NCBI GenBank assembly: GCA_903928495.1 | Contig: CAIYQZ010000014.1 | Location: 1 to 57,480, forward strand | Length of the DNA: 57,480 nt | Source of the DNA: an uncultured bacterium | GTDB taxonomy: Bacteria; Pseudomonadota; Gammaproteobacteria; Burkholderiales; Burkholderiaceae_C | Direction of reading: 5' to 3' | Shown: positions 7,401 through 18,735 of the stretch, in pieces | Position numbering within the stretch: position 1 is the stretch's first letter | Layout of the letters: every line of letters begins with the position of its first letter | Translations under genes and position numbers: made by a program | Notes under the pieces: generated by a model | Database searches by the model: none | Seen by the model: only the letters and a program-made list of their open reading frames with translations | Told to the model about the DNA's origin: nothing

Positions 7401-8753
7401 ATGACTGTTGCCCCCAAAGCCCCTCATTTCAAACCCGTGAAGGTGCTTGGCCGTTCCAGGGTGTTGCCTGTATCGGCTTGGGGTGCCTTGTGTGGCGGGG
7501 TTGCGCTGGCCTTGGCCGGGTGTGGCGGCGGCGAGTCCTACTCGCCCACCCTGCCCGTCACCACCGTGGTGGAATACTTCCCCACCGTGGTCAACAGCGA
7601 AAGCCAGGCGTCCATGCGCCGTGGCCAACTGGTGGACACCACGACGGGTTCCCTCGTGGGCCCTGAGTATGGTGACACCTGGATGTACCAGTGGATCAAC
7701 AAAACCGCTGGCACCGGCTACTACAGCACGCACTATCTGTCGGCGCTGGACAAGGCAACCCAGCTGTACAGCCACACGGTCACGTTCTCCGACACCCAGC
7801 CCTACCAAACGCGGGATTTCGGCTCCAAGAACCAGACATTGGCCACCTCGTTTGAAAACACCCGCTGCCAGGACAACACCCAGACCCGCTCTGCATTTCC
7901 GCGACGTCCCTTTGCAGTTGGCAACACCTGGACGTATGTCTGGAGCGAAACCTGTCTGAACGGCACAGTGGCCACGACCGTGAACAAGACCATCAATGGC
8001 AGTGTGGTGGCGCTGGAGACCAAAAACCTGGGCCTGCTGGGCCAGGGCGGTGTGGCTTTGGGCGGTACCACCCAGCGCGCGTTCCAGACGGCGCGCTACA
8101 CAGCCACCCGGCTGGAAACGAGTGGTGCGGGCACCTGGACCTACCTGGACACCTGCTGGCACGACATCGCCCAGGACCGCACCGTGCAGTGCGACACCAC
8201 GGCCAGCTTCACACCGGCTGGTGGTGCGGCTGTGACGCAGGTGTACGAGCAGTCACAAACGCTGGCTTTTGTGCGGGAAGTGCGCACCGCCAGTCCCGTG
8301 CGGCTGGCCGATGGCCCCACCACTGCTGCGATGTACGCCGGGCGCTGGGACTTCAAACTCGTGGGCACAGGAGGCACGGTCACCTGCACGAACATGGCCA
8401 TCAGCCTGACTGGGAACGTGTCTGGCAATTGCACCCGCGTGGTGACCACCCTCGTCACCCGGCCCGACCCCAACAATCCGCCCGCTGGCACCATTCAGGT
8501 GCCCGTGCTGACGACCACCGCGTTCACGGTGAGCGGCTCGGTGCAGCGCGGCAAGATCACCACCCAAGAGACCGGGGCCGCTGCCAACACCCGTGATGCA
8601 GACGTGATCAACGTGGTGGCCGATTCCGGCGCGGTGGACCTGAGCCTGAGGGGTGAAATGCTGTCGCCCATTTCGGCGTCGGGTACGTCGCTCGGGGCTG
8701 CGGGCACAGGCGGCACACCCGCCGAGGGCACCTGGACAGCACGGCACCTCTGA
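7401..8753 (+). CDS. Predicted lipoprotein of unknown function
   Basis: A 450-residue protein with a lipoprotein signal: a hydrophobic stretch ending LALAGC, then GGGES. The mature part is rich in Thr, Ser, Gly and Val and looks all-beta, with repeated short tryptophan-containing strands (GDTWMYQW, GNTWTYVW, GAGTWTYL). Two Cys pairs may form disulphides. The residue after the lipidated Cys is Gly, which suggests outer-membrane sorting under the +2 rule. I do not recognise a family. The start at 7401 gives a normal signal peptide; an in-frame ATG at 7338 would add a non-hydrophobic extension. Bounded by its own repeat/terminator downstream. Confidence 0.75.
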   Translation: MTVAPKAPHFKPVKVLGRSRVLPVSAWGALCGGVALALAGCGGGESYSPTLPVTTVVEYFPTVVNSESQASMRRGQLVDTTTGSLVGPEYGDTWMYQWINKTAGTGYYSTHYLSALDKATQLYSHTVTFSDTQPYQTRDFGSKNQTLATSFENTRCQDNTQTRSAFPRRPFAVGNTWTYVWSETCLNGTVATTVNKTINGSVVALETKNLGLLGQGGVALGGTTQRAFQTARYTATRLETSGAGTWTYLDTCWHDIAQDRTVQCDTTASFTPAGGAAVTQVYEQSQTLAFVREVRTASPVRLADGPTTAAMYAGRWDFKLVGTGGTVTCTNMAISLTGNVSGNCTRVVTTLVTRPDPNNPPAGTIQVPVLTTTAFTVSGSVQRGKITTQETGAAANTRDADVINVVADSGAVDLSLRGEMLSPISASGTSLGAAGTGGTPAEGTWTARHL

Positions 8754-8772
8754 GGTTAGTGGTTTTGCAGGC

Positions 8773-8818
8773 AAAAACGGCCTCTACCGCTTGTCTGTAT
8801 TGAGTTTGTAGCTATCGA
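8773..8818 (+). repeat. Dispersed ~45-bp repeat, intergenic copy
   Basis: The best-preserved copy: GGCCTCTACCGCTTG, then CGCTTGTCTGTATTGA (8788-8803) and AGCTATCGA (8810-8818). It shares 16- and 9-base identical blocks at the same spacing with the copy before recD. It lies just after the lipoprotein gene and just before a bidirectional terminator. Confidence 0.75.
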
Positions 8819-8820
8819 TG

Positions 8821-8845
8821 AAAGCCCGCCTTGTGCGGGCTTTTT
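8821..8845. terminator. Bidirectional terminator between the lipoprotein gene and tgt
   Basis: A 9-bp stem (8821-8829 with 8835-8843) with a 5-base loop, flanked by A and T runs. It can end both convergent transcripts. Confidence 0.85.
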
Positions 8846-8847
8846 GT

Positions 8848-10050
<1,203 letters not shown>

Positions 10051-10059
10051 TCAGTGGGC

Positions 10060-10869
10060 TCAGCTCTGCCCGGGCGGTGGCTCGGGCTTTTCGGCCGGGC
10101 CGCCGCCCGTGGGGCGTTGCGGCTTGTAGGGTTCTTTGGGCGGCGGGCCCAGTGCGGTCAACACGGCGGCCACCTGAGCCGGTGTGCCCGCACGGTTGGG
10201 TGCCAGGCGCCAGGCGGCCTCTTCTTCGCCAATCGTGTCGAAGATGGCGTACACGATGGCCCTTGTGGCGCGCAGGCAGATTTCCCAGTCTTCGGCCTCG
10301 ATTTGCGCGTGGCGCGCGGCAGGGTTGCGCGGGTAGCGGTCGCGGTTTTCCAGCAGCCAGGCCAAATGCAATTCGACCACGATGCCCAACAGACGGTGCA
10401 CCAGACGGTCGGCAGCCAGTTCCTCGAACACTGCGGTGGCCCACACACCGCCGGTCAGCTTTTGCTCGCCGCCCTTGCGCAGTTTGGCCACGTGGGTGTC
10501 GGTCAGGGTGAAGGCCTGCAACATCAGGCTGTCGCGTGCCAGTTCCCAGATGCGTTTGCTGGCATAACGCGCCAGTGACTCAAACGCTTCATAGCGCGTC
10601 CAGGGGCTGCCTTCGCTGAGCTTGGGTGGGCCGAACCGCGTCCAGTTGTCCCAGGCCTCACGGAGGTGGCGGGGCAGTGCCGGCATCCAGCCGTCGGGCG
10701 TGCGCTCCAGGGCGCGGCGCGACAACATTTCCATCATCGACTGCAAACCGGGCAACCACACGTGCGCAGGCGGCTGCGGCCCCGCCTGGGCCCAGGCAGG
10801 CAAGGCGTTGACCAGCATGCCGCTGGCGGCGGCTGACAAAAGGGTTTGCTGAAAACGACGACGGTCCAT
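10060..10869 (-). CDS. Exported protein of unknown function with Tat-like signal
   Basis: A 269-residue protein whose first residues MDRRRFQQTLLSAAASG look like a twin-arginine signal, cut probably after ALPAWA. The mature part is helical, rich in Trp and Arg, and ends in a Pro-rich tail (PPKEPYKPQRPTGGGPAEK). I do not recognise a family. The start at 10869 is chosen for the signal peptide; an upstream in-frame ATG (10941) would overlap queA. It sits 35 bases after queA and 24 before tgt, which suggests one operon, though a secreted protein has no obvious part in queuosine synthesis. Confidence 0.7.
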   Translation of the reverse strand: MDRRRFQQTLLSAAASGMLVNALPAWAQAGPQPPAHVWLPGLQSMMEMLSRRALERTPDGWMPALPRHLREAWDNWTRFGPPKLSEGSPWTRYEAFESLARYASKRIWELARDSLMLQAFTLTDTHVAKLRKGGEQKLTGGVWATAVFEELAADRLVHRLLGIVVELHLAWLLENRDRYPRNPAARHAQIEAEDWEICLRATRAIVYAIFDTIGEEEAAWRLAPNRAGTPAQVAAVLTALGPPPKEPYKPQRPTGGGPAEKPEPPPGQS

Positions 10870-10904
10870 GGCGGGTGCTTTCGGTGGAGTGCGCGGCCAC
10901 TCTA

Positions 10905-11981
10905 TCACTGCAGCGAAGTGGTGCCCATCCGTTGCAGCCACATGGCGTCACCGTAGCTGAAGAAGCGGTACTTTTGCGCAATGGCGTGGTCGTACAGCCT
11001 CCGGATGTGCCCGTACCCCGCCAGTGCGCTGACCAGCATCATCAGCGTGCTCTTGGGCAGGTGGAAGTTGGTGATGAGCGCGTCCACCACCCGGAACTCA
11101 AACCCCGGGGTGATGAATATCTGTGTGTCGCCCGTGGCCTGGCCGGTCTGCGCCCAGCTCTCCAGCGTGCGAACGGTGGTGGTGCCCACGGCCACCACCC
11201 GTCCGCCACGGGCGCGGCAGTCGGCAATGGCCTGCTGGGTGGCGCCGGGCACGTTGTACCACTCGCGGTGCATGGCATGTTCGGCCAGGTTTTCGGTTTT
11301 CACCGGTGAAAACGTGCCTGCGCCCACGTGCAGTGTGACGGCGGCGCGCTGCACCCCGCGCGCGTCCAGTTCGGCCAGCAGGGCTTCGTCAAAGTGCAGG
11401 GCGGCGGTGGGCGCGGCCACCGCACCGGGGTGTTTGGCAAACACGGTTTGGTAGCGGCGCTCGTCTTCGGCCGTGTCGGTGTGTTCGATGTAGGGCGGCA
11501 ACGGCACATGGCCGTGACGGGCCATGAGTGCGTGGGGTTCGTCGGAAAAACCCAGGCGGAACAAGGCGCCCTGCTCGTCGGGCCAGCGCCCCAGCAGCGT
11601 GGCCACAAAACCACCGCCGCGTGTGCCGCCCGCCATGTAGAGCTTGGCGCCCACCAGCGGTTTCTTGCTGACCTTCATGTGGGCCACCACCTCGTTGCCC
11701 GGGAGCACGCGCTCCACCAGCAGTTCCAGCTTGCCGCCGCTGGCTTTTTCGCCAAACAGGCGGGCCTTGATGACCTGTGTGTCGTTGAACACCAGCAGGT
11801 CACCGGCACGCAACAGGCCCGGCAGGTCTTTGAACGTGCGGTCAACTGGGGTGGGGCCGCTGCCATCCAGCAGGCGTGAGCCGGTGCGCTCGGCAGCGGG
11901 GTGCTGTGCCACCAGTTCGGGTGGGAGGGTGAAGTCGAAATCAGACAGGGTGAACGGGCGGCCGTCGGGGTGCAAAGTCAT
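10905..11981 (-). CDS. queA: S-adenosylmethionine:tRNA ribosyltransferase-isomerase
   Basis: A 358-residue QueA. It transfers the ribosyl part of AdoMet to preQ1 in tRNA, giving epoxyqueuosine. Family motifs are complete: [23 protein letters not shown]-like [71 protein letters not shown] and the C-terminal [11 protein letters not shown]-like segment. The start at 11981 ([12 protein letters not shown]) gives the usual length; an in-frame ATG at 12014 is possible. Divergent from recG across ~100 bases. Confidence 0.96.
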   Translation of the reverse strand: MTLHPDGRPFTLSDFDFTLPPELVAQHPAAERTGSRLLDGSGPTPVDRTFKDLPGLLRAGDLLVFNDTQVIKARLFGEKASGGKLELLVERVLPGNEVVAHMKVSKKPLVGAKLYMAGGTRGGGFVATLLGRWPDEQGALFRLGFSDEPHALMARHGHVPLPPYIEHTDTAEDERRYQTVFAKHPGAVAAPTAALHFDEALLAELDARGVQRAAVTLHVGAGTFSPVKTENLAEHAMHREWYNVPGATQQAIADCRARGGRVVAVGTTTVRTLESWAQTGQATGDTQIFITPGFEFRVVDALITNFHLPKSTLMMLVSALAGYGHIRRLYDHAIAQKYRFFSYGDAMWLQRMGTTSLQ

Positions 11982-12087
11982 GGTGCGCTTGAGGGCCGAA
12001 CGGGCCCGTGCCAAGGTGATGGAAGGTGAGGGGGCCAGATTGTCCCATCAAGCTTTTGCCCCCCTGCGCTGCCCCACAATGTGCGCC

Positions 12088-14265
12088 ATGCCACCCGCCC
12101 CGCCGTCAGCCAAACCCCCCAGTCCGCAGCAATTGGCGCTGCGCAAGCTGGGCCTGCGCAGCGACTGGGATCTGGCGCTGCACATTCCCCTGCGCTACGA
12201 AGACGAAACCCGTCTGACGGCTTTGGCCGATGCACGCGACGGCAGCACCGTCCAGTTTGAAGCCACCGTGACCCACGCCGAGGTCAGCCTGGGTGGCCGC
12301 CGCCAGTTGCGCGTGACGGTGGACGACGGCACCGACACCTGCGTGCTGCGCTTTCTGGTGTTCTACCCCGCCCAGCAAAAAGCCCTGGCCGTGGGGCAGC
12401 GCGTGCGCGTGCGCGGCGAGTTGCGCGGTGGGTTGTGGGGCCGTGAAATGGTGCACCCCACCGTGCGCCCTGCCGGTGGTCCGCTGCCCACGGCGCTCAC
12501 GCCCGTGTACCCCAGCAGCGCCGGACTGGCCCAGGCCTACCTGCGCAAGGCGGTGTCCACGGCTCTGGCGCGGGTGGCACCGCCTGGCCAAACCCGCCTT
12601 ATCGACACCGTGCCGGCTGATTTATTGAATGAAATAGGCGCCTACCGCTTGATGGACATGGGTTCTTCACTGCGGTTTTTACACCACCCCGCGCCCAGCG
12701 TGTCGGTGGCCGAGCTGGAAGATCGCACCCACCCGGCCTGGACGCGGCTCAAGGCTGAAGAGTTGCTGGCGCAGCAACTGTCGCAACTGGTGGCCCGGCG
12801 CGAGCGGCTGCGGTTTACCGCCCCGGCGTTGGGCACCGGAGCGTTTCCCGGCCCCGCCGCCGAACTGCCACAGGCGCTGCTGGCCGCCCTGCCGTTCGGG
12901 CTGACCAACGCCCAGCAGAGGGTGGTGGCCGAGCTGGCCACCGACCTGGCGCGCACGGTGCCCATGCACCGCCTTTTGCAGGGGGATGTGGGCGCGGGCA
13001 AAACCGTGGTGGCCGCGCTGGCCGCCTGTGTGTGCATGCAAGCGGGCTGGCAATGTGCGCTGATGGCCCCCACCGAAATTCTGGCCACCCAGCACTTTGC
13101 CAAGCTGGTGGCCTGGCTGGAGCCGCTGCTGGCGCCCCGGGGTCTGGGTGTGGCCTGGCTCACCGGTAGCCAGAAGAAGAAGGAGCGCACCGCCATGCTG
13201 GCCCAGGTGGCCAGTGGCGAGGCCGGGCTGGTGGTGGGCACCCACGCGCTGATTCAAGACAGCGTGGTGTTTGCCCGACTCGGACTGGCCATCATCGATG
13301 AGCAGCATCGCTTCGGCGTGGCCCAGCGCCTGGCCTTGCGCGGCAAACTGGCAGGGGAGCTGACCGAGCCCCATCTGTTGATGATGACGGCCACCCCCAT
13401 TCCGCGCACCCTGGCCATGAGCTACTACGCCGACCTGGATGTGTCCACCCTGGATGAACTGCCTCCCGGGCGCACGCCCATCGTCACCAAGGTGGTGAGC
13501 GACGAGCGGCGCGAGGAGGTGATGGCCCGCATCGGCGCGCAGGTGGCACAGGGGCGGCAGGTGTATTGGGTGTGTCCACTGATTGACGAACAGGCCGAGG
13601 GCGCGGTGGTGCCGGACGATGGCAGTTTGTTGCTTCAGCACAGCGGCAGAGGTGGCAAGGGTGCAGGCAAAGAAGCCCAGTTGCTGCGCAACGTCACCGC
13701 CACCCACGCCGAGCTGTGTGAGGCCCTGCCAGGTGTCAACGTGGCGTTGCTGCACTCCCGCTTGCCCACGGCAGACAAGCAAGCCGTGATGGACGCGTTT
13801 GCCAGCGGCCAGGTGAGCGTGCTGGTCAGCACCACGGTCATTGAAGTGGGGGTGGACGTGCCCAATGCCAGCCTGATGGTGATTGAACACGCCGAGCGCT
13901 TTGGCCTCAGCCAGTTGCACCAGTTGCGCGGGCGGGTGGGGCGCGGCGCTGCGGCATCGGCCTGTGTGTTGCTGTACACCGCACCGCTCAGCCCCCATGG
14001 CCGCGAGCGCCTGAAGGCCATGGCGCAAACGGCAGACGGGTTTGAAATCGCCCGCATCGACCTGGCGCTGCGCGGGCCTGGCGAGTTTCTGGGTGCACGG
14101 CAGTCTGGTGACGCGCTGCTGCGGTTTGCCGACCTCGAGACCGATGCCGATCTGTTGGCCTGGGCCCAGCGCACCGCCCCGCGCCTGCTGGATGGCCACC
14201 CCGACCTGGCCCGCCAGCACATGCACCGCTGGTTGGGGGGAAAATCCGATTACTTGAAAGCCTGA
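12088..14265 (+). CDS. recG: ATP-dependent DNA helicase RecG
   Basis: A 725-residue RecG, the branched-DNA helicase that remodels stalled forks and Holliday junctions. An N-terminal wedge/OB region (~1-220) precedes a superfamily 2 motor with GDVGAGKTVVAAL (Walker A), IIDEQHRFGV (motif II), MTATPIPRTLAMS (motif III), VSTTVIEVGVDVPNA and QLRGRVGRG (motif VI). No ribosome binding site helps choose the start; 12088 and 12079 are both possible. It is about 30 residues longer than the E. coli protein, partly from an extra segment after residue ~180 that coincides with a partial copy of the dispersed repeat. oxyR follows after 16 bases. Confidence 0.96.
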   Translation: MPPAPPSAKPPSPQQLALRKLGLRSDWDLALHIPLRYEDETRLTALADARDGSTVQFEATVTHAEVSLGGRRQLRVTVDDGTDTCVLRFLVFYPAQQKALAVGQRVRVRGELRGGLWGREMVHPTVRPAGGPLPTALTPVYPSSAGLAQAYLRKAVSTALARVAPPGQTRLIDTVPADLLNEIGAYRLMDMGSSLRFLHHPAPSVSVAELEDRTHPAWTRLKAEELLAQQLSQLVARRERLRFTAPALGTGAFPGPAAELPQALLAALPFGLTNAQQRVVAELATDLARTVPMHRLLQGDVGAGKTVVAALAACVCMQAGWQCALMAPTEILATQHFAKLVAWLEPLLAPRGLGVAWLTGSQKKKERTAMLAQVASGEAGLVVGTHALIQDSVVFARLGLAIIDEQHRFGVAQRLALRGKLAGELTEPHLLMMTATPIPRTLAMSYYADLDVSTLDELPPGRTPIVTKVVSDERREEVMARIGAQVAQGRQVYWVCPLIDEQAEGAVVPDDGSLLLQHSGRGGKGAGKEAQLLRNVTATHAELCEALPGVNVALLHSRLPTADKQAVMDAFASGQVSVLVSTTVIEVGVDVPNASLMVIEHAERFGLSQLHQLRGRVGRGAAASACVLLYTAPLSPHGRERLKAMAQTADGFEIARIDLALRGPGEFLGARQSGDALLRFADLETDADLLAWAQRTAPRLLDGHPDLARQHMHRWLGGKSDYLKA
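12632..12656 (+). repeat. Partial dispersed repeat inside recG
   Basis: GGCGCCTACCGCTTG differs at two positions from the matching part of the intergenic copy at 8773. The GCTAT half is not recognisable. It is in frame in the wedge-domain region, next to an AT-rich patch unusual for this gene. Confidence 0.35.
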
Positions 14266-14281
14266 ACCAGAGCGAAAGTGC

Positions 14282-15334
14282 ATGACCCTGACCGAACTCA
14301 AATACATCGTGGCCGTGGCCCGCGAAAAACACTTTGGCAAAGCGGCTGACGCCTGCCACGTGTCGCAACCCACGCTGTCGGTGGCCATCAAAAAGCTGGA
14401 AGAAGAGCTGGAGCTGAAACTGTTCGAGCGCAACGCCAACGAAGTGACAGTCACCCCGTTGGGTGAAGAGGTGGTGCGCCAGGCGCAAACCGTGCTGGAG
14501 CAGGCCGCCGCCATCCGCGAAATTGCCAAACGCGGCAAAGACCCGCTGGCCGGGCCGCTGAAGCTGGGTGTCATCTACACCATCGGGCCGTACTTGCTGC
14601 CCGACCTGGTGCGCCAGGTGATTGCCCGCACGCCGCAAATGCCGCTGATGCTGCAGGAAAACTTCACGGTGAAGCTGCTGGAGCAGTTGCGCCTGGGCGA
14701 GATCGACGCGGCCATCCTGGCGGAGCCGTTCCCCGACACCAACCTGGCCATTGCGCCGCTGTATGACGAGCCCTTTGTGGCCGCGTTGCCCGTGAGCCAC
14801 CCGCTGGCCGGGCGCGACAGCATCACCGCCGAGGAGATGAAGCTGGAAACCATGCTGCTGCTGGGCAACGGCCACTGTTTTCGCGACCATGTGCTGGAGG
14901 TGTGCCCCGAGTTCGCCCGGTTTTCGAACGACGCGGAGGGCATTCGCAAGAGTTTTGAAGGTTCCTCGCTGGAAACCATCAAACACATGGTGGCCGCCGG
15001 CATGGGCGTGACCCTGGTGCCGCGCCTGAGCGTGCCCACCGCCGCTCTGAGCCCGGCCGCCCGAGAGATTGAGGCGCAGGCCGACGTGGCCGACCCTGGT
15101 GCCGCAGGCGCCAGGCGCAGCAAAAAGACAGCTGCGGCGTCTGGGAGTCTGGGCAATGCCACGGGAACCAGTCTCGAATTCACGCATGTGCGTTACCTGC
15201 CATTTGAGGGTGAGCCGCCCATGCGCCGCGTGGTGCTGGCGTGGCGGCGCAGCTTCACGCGCTACGAGGCCATTGCCGCGCTGCGCAATGCCATTTACGC
15301 CTGCGAGTTGCCGGGCGTGCGGCGGCTGTCGTGA
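14282..15334 (+). CDS. oxyR: OxyR-type hydrogen peroxide-sensing LysR regulator
   Basis: A 350-residue LysR-family activator with the OxyR hallmarks: N-terminal winged helix ([20 protein letters not shown]) and the redox pair in [19 protein letters not shown], two Cys nine residues apart, as C199/C208 of E. coli. Peroxide oxidises these to a disulphide and switches on catalase, peroxidase and dps genes. The protein is longer than usual: a low-complexity segment of about 40 residues ([15 protein letters not shown] to NATGTSLEF) separates [12 protein letters not shown] from VRYLPFEG in the regulatory domain. Start at 14282 gives the normal N terminus. The stop overlaps the ubiA GTG by four bases. 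Confidence 0.93.
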   Translation: MTLTELKYIVAVAREKHFGKAADACHVSQPTLSVAIKKLEEELELKLFERNANEVTVTPLGEEVVRQAQTVLEQAAAIREIAKRGKDPLAGPLKLGVIYTIGPYLLPDLVRQVIARTPQMPLMLQENFTVKLLEQLRLGEIDAAILAEPFPDTNLAIAPLYDEPFVAALPVSHPLAGRDSITAEEMKLETMLLLGNGHCFRDHVLEVCPEFARFSNDAEGIRKSFEGSSLETIKHMVAAGMGVTLVPRLSVPTAALSPAAREIEAQADVADPGAAGARRSKKTAAASGSLGNATGTSLEFTHVRYLPFEGEPPMRRVVLAWRRSFTRYEAIAALRNAIYACELPGVRRLS

Positions 15335-16272
15335 GTGGGGGGCTGCGCCACCGGCTGGCGCTGTATTTGCAACTCATCCGTTGGGACCGGCCTGCCGGTT
15401 GGCTGCTGCTGCTGTGGCCGACGCTGGCCGCTTTGTGGCTGGCAGCGGGCGGCTGGCCCGGCTGGCATTTGCTGGGGGTGTTTGTGGCCGGCACGGTGCT
15501 GATGCGCAGCGCGGGTTGCTGCATCAATGACGTGGCCGACCGCCGGTTTGACCGCCACGTGAAGCGCACGGCACAGCGGCCGGTCACCTCCGGTCAGGTC
15601 AGCGTGCCCGAGGCTCTGGCCGTGGGCGCGGTGCTGGCCCTGGTGGCGCTCGCCTTGGTGCTGACCACCAATGCCGCCACGGTCGTGTGGGCGCTGCCCG
15701 CCTTGGGTGTGACGCTGCTGTACCCCTACGCCAAGCGCGTGGTGGCCATGCCGCAAGCGGTGCTGGGTGTGGCGTTCAGCTTTGGCATTCCCATGGCGTT
15801 CACGGCCGTGAATGCTGGACCCCCTGGCCAGTTGTGGGCCGAGGGGCTGGCCGCGTTCGACGCTGCCGCTGTGTGGCAGGCCTGGCGCGACATTCCCTGG
15901 CAGGCGTGGGCCTTGTTTGCGGGCAACCTGTTTTGGGTACTGGCCTTTGACACCGAATACGCCATGGTGGACCGGGACGACGACGTGAAGCTGGGCATGA
16001 AAACCTCGGCCATCACCTTGGGGCGCTGGGACGTGATGGCTGTCACCACGTTTTACATTTTTTTTATATGTATTTGGGCTCTGGCGCTTGCCCATATTGA
16101 TTTGTTTGCTATTTACATGGTGGCCAGTGCGGCAGGTGTGGCGCAAGTGGTGTGGCACGTGCGCCTGATCCGTGACCGCTCTCGGGAAGGGTGTTTCAAG
16201 GCCTTTCGTGCCAACCACTGGCTGGGCGCCACGCTGTTCGCCGGGCTGGCGCTGGCCCAGGCCCTGGCCTGA
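15331..16272 (+). CDS. ubiA: 4-hydroxybenzoate octaprenyltransferase
   Basis: A 313-residue membrane prenyltransferase of ubiquinone synthesis, which joins a polyprenyl chain to 4-hydroxybenzoate. Both Asp-rich motifs are present, [15 protein letters not shown] and [16 protein letters not shown], which bind Mg-diphosphate. About eight membrane helices can be seen. Translation starts at GTG 15331, overlapping the oxyR stop, which points to coupling. The loop before the second motif is longer than in E. coli ([20 protein letters not shown]). Residues ~247-262 ([16 protein letters not shown]) are encoded by a copy of the dispersed repeat and form most of a late membrane segment. Confidence 0.95.
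   Translation: MSGGLRHRLALYLQLIRWDRPAGWLLLLWPTLAALWLAAGGWPGWHLLGVFVAGTVLMRSAGCCINDVADRRFDRHVKRTAQRPVTSGQVSVPEALAVGAVLALVALALVLTTNAATVVWALPALGVTLLYPYAKRVVAMPQAVLGVAFSFGIPMAFTAVNAGPPGQLWAEGLAAFDAAAVWQAWRDIPWQAWALFAGNLFWVLAFDTEYAMVDRDDDVKLGMKTSAITLGRWDVMAVTTFYIFFICIWALALAHIDLFAIYMVASAAGVAQVVWHVRLIRDRSREGCFKAFRANHWLGATLFAGLALAQALA
16071..16115 (+). repeat. Dispersed ~45-bp repeat, in-frame copy in ubiA
   Basis: GGGCTCTGGCGCTTG, then CGCTTGCCCATATTGA (16085-16100), TTTGTTT and GCTATTTA, with the 23-base CGCTTG-to-GCTAT spacing. It forms an AT-rich island in the gene and is translated without breaking the frame. Confidence 0.65.
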
Positions 16273-16291
16273 GCGCCAAGGCCGTTCGCAG

Positions 16292-17113
16292 TCAGCGACC
16301 GAACTCGTCGCCCAGCTCTTGAGCCCGCTGCGCGGCGGCGTGCATGGCCTGTACGAAGTGGGCTTTCACAGCGGCAGTCTCCATGTGGGTGAGTGCGGCG
16401 TAGGTGGTGCCGCCCTTGGAGGTGACGCGCTGGCGCAAGATTTCCGGTGGCTCGTCCGACGCCTTGGCCAAGGCCGATGCGCCCACAAAGGTGCCAACAG
16501 CCAGCTTGTGGGCATCTGCCCGCGACAAACCCAGCTCTGCCCCGGCCTGCGCCATGGCCTCCAGAAAATAAAACACATAGGCCGGGCCTGAGCCCGACAG
16601 CGCCGTGACGGCATCCAGCTGCTGTTCGCTGTCCAGCCACAGCAGGTCGCCGGTGGGGGTCAGCACGGTTTGCACCCGTTCGCGGTCGCCACCGGTCACG
16701 GCGCTGCGGGCAAACAGGCCCGTCATGCCCTGACCGACCAGCGCCGGGGTGTTGGGCATGGCGCGCACGATGCGCTGGGTGTCCAGCCAGCCAGCCATGC
16801 TGTCGCTGCGAATGCCGGCGGCCACGCTCAGGTGCAGGCTGTCACTCAGCCAGGCACGGCATTGCGCTGCGGCTTCCTTGAAGGTCTGGGGTTTGACGGC
16901 CCACACCACCGTTTCGCTGCCTTGCAGCGCTGGGCCAGGCTCGGCCAAGGCGTTCAGGCCAAACTGTTGTACCAGTCGCTCGCGTTGCTCGGCCCACGGC
17001 TCTACCACCTGTATCTGAGAAGCTTGCCAGCCCTGGCGCAGCAGGCCGCCGATGATGGCGCTGGCCATGTTGCCGCCGCCGATGAAGGAAATGCGAGGTG
17101 CGTGGTCTGACAT
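16292..17113 (-). CDS. proC: Pyrroline-5-carboxylate reductase
   Basis: A 273-residue ProC, which reduces pyrroline-5-carboxylate to proline with NAD(P)H. It has the N-terminal Rossmann motif [16 protein letters not shown], the central [15 protein letters not shown], and the C-terminal dimer/active region [12 protein letters not shown] and [11 protein letters not shown]. Start at 17113 ([10 protein letters not shown]) matches the family. It converges on ubiA across 19 bases and is divergent from glpK. Confidence 0.97.
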   Translation of the reverse strand: MSDHAPRISFIGGGNMASAIIGGLLRQGWQASQIQVVEPWAEQRERLVQQFGLNALAEPGPALQGSETVVWAVKPQTFKEAAAQCRAWLSDSLHLSVAAGIRSDSMAGWLDTQRIVRAMPNTPALVGQGMTGLFARSAVTGGDRERVQTVLTPTGDLLWLDSEQQLDAVTALSGSGPAYVFYFLEAMAQAGAELGLSRADAHKLAVGTFVGASALAKASDEPPEILRQRVTSKGGTTYAALTHMETAAVKAHFVQAMHAAAQRAQELGDEFGR

Positions 17114-17215
17114 ATAGATAGAGATAGGGTGCGACAGAGCGCTTGGGGTCTGCCCGGGTTGCTGATGCGGGTGCAGGGCGGGCATCATGCCCGACCCCAC
17201 TCCAAAGGAATGCCC

Positions 17216-18706
17216 ATGCATTATGTTTTGTCGCTGGATCAAGGCACCACCAGCTCGCGGGCGGTGTTGTTCGACGTGTCGGGGCGGGTCTGCGGCGTGG
17301 CTCAGCAGGCGTTTACCCAGCACTTTCCGCAGCCGGGGTGGGTGGAGCACGATGCGAACGACCTGTGGAACAGCCAACTGTCGGTGGCCCGGCAGGTGTT
17401 GCAAGCCACTGGAACGCACGCTCAGCAGTTGCTGGCCATCGGTGTGACCAACCAGCGCGAAACCACGGTGCTGTGGGACCGGCACACGGGCCAGCCCGTG
17501 GCGCCGGCCATCGTGTGGCAAGACCGCCGCACGGCCCATGTGTGTGACGCGTTGCGAGCCCAGGGGGCTGGGGCTGGTATTGCGGCCAAGACAGGGCTGG
17601 AACTGGACGCCTACTTTTCAGCAACCAAGCTGGCGTGGTTGCTGGACCATGTGCCAGGTGCCAGGGCACGCGCCGAGCGGGGTGAACTGGCCTTTGGCAC
17701 GGTGGACAGTTGGCTTCTGTACCGACTGACCGCAGGCGCCCTGCACGCCACCGATGTCAGCAACGCCAGCCGCACACAACTGTTCAACATCCATACGCTG
17801 CAGTGGGATGAGGAGTTGCTGGCGCTGTTCAACATTCCGGCGCAGTTGATGCCGAAGGTGGTTCCGTCCAGTGGGCTGATGGGGCACACCCATGCTGACT
17901 GGCTGGGTGCAGAGGTGCCGGTGGCGGCCGCCGTGGGGGACCAGCAGGCGGCGCTGTTTGGCCAGGTGTGCCACCAGCCGGGCATGGCGAAAAACACCTA
18001 CGGTACGGGGTGCTTTGTCTTGATGAACACGGGCTTCGCGCCCGCAGAGTCTCGCCATCGCTTGCTCAGCAGCGTGGCATGGCAAACAGGTACCGCGCCC
18101 ACTGCGTATTGCCTGGAGGGCTCGGTGTTCATGGGGGGCGCTACCGTGCAATGGCTGCGTGACGGGTTGCAAATCATCGACTCCGCCGACCAGATCGAGG
18201 CGCTGGCTTCCAGCGTGTCAGACGCGGGTGGGGTGGTGCTGGTGCCGGCATTCACCGGTCTGGGTGCCCCGCATTGGGATGGGCATGCGCGGGCTGCCTT
18301 GCTGGGCATGACGCGCGGCACCACGCGTGCCCACATCGCACGCGCCGCGCTCGAAGCCATGGCGTACCAATGCGCAGAAGTGCTGTCAGCCATGTCGGCT
18401 GACAGCGGTCTGGCTGTCGAGCAACTGAAGGTCGATGGTGGTGCGAGTGTGAACAACCTCCTCATGCAGATGCAATCAAATCTGTGTGGTGTGCCCGTGC
18501 ACCGTCCCCGCATGACCGAGGCCACGGCCGCAGGCGCGGCGTTTCTCGCTGGTGTGGCGGTGGGACTCTGGCAGGCCAGCGACCCGCCGTCCGCATTTGG
18601 CGAACTGGACCGGGTGTTTGAGCCAAGCATGTCTGTCGATGAGCGCGAACAACGCATGGCGCAGTGGCAAAGGGCTGTGCAGCGCAGCCTTGGTTGGTCG
18701 CAATGA
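17216..18706 (+). CDS. glpK: Glycerol kinase
   Basis: A 496-residue glycerol kinase of the FGGY family that makes sn-glycerol 3-phosphate. It opens with [17 protein letters not shown] (phosphate-binding loop) and contains [48 protein letters not shown] and [14 protein letters not shown]. Start at 17216 follows AAAGGA by seven bases; ATG 17210 is too close to that site. No glp transporter, dehydrogenase or regulator gene adjoins it. Instead the spc ribosomal cluster follows, with its own promoter, after 207 bases. Confidence 0.97.
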   Translation: MHYVLSLDQGTTSSRAVLFDVSGRVCGVAQQAFTQHFPQPGWVEHDANDLWNSQLSVARQVLQATGTHAQQLLAIGVTNQRETTVLWDRHTGQPVAPAIVWQDRRTAHVCDALRAQGAGAGIAAKTGLELDAYFSATKLAWLLDHVPGARARAERGELAFGTVDSWLLYRLTAGALHATDVSNASRTQLFNIHTLQWDEELLALFNIPAQLMPKVVPSSGLMGHTHADWLGAEVPVAAAVGDQQAALFGQVCHQPGMAKNTYGTGCFVLMNTGFAPAESRHRLLSSVAWQTGTAPTAYCLEGSVFMGGATVQWLRDGLQIIDSADQIEALASSVSDAGGVVLVPAFTGLGAPHWDGHARAALLGMTRGTTRAHIARAALEAMAYQCAEVLSAMSADSGLAVEQLKVDGGASVNNLLMQMQSNLCGVPVHRPRMTEATAAGAAFLAGVAVGLWQASDPPSAFGELDRVFEPSMSVDEREQRMAQWQRAVQRSLGWSQ

Positions 18707-18735
18707 CAGAAAATATGCGCGGCACATAAAAAGTG

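Noticed and set aside
12679-14574. Long minus-strand open frame (631 codons) opposite recG
   Set aside because: Rich in His, Gln and Gly with no family signature; it mirrors the codon bias of recG, which has full helicase motifs.
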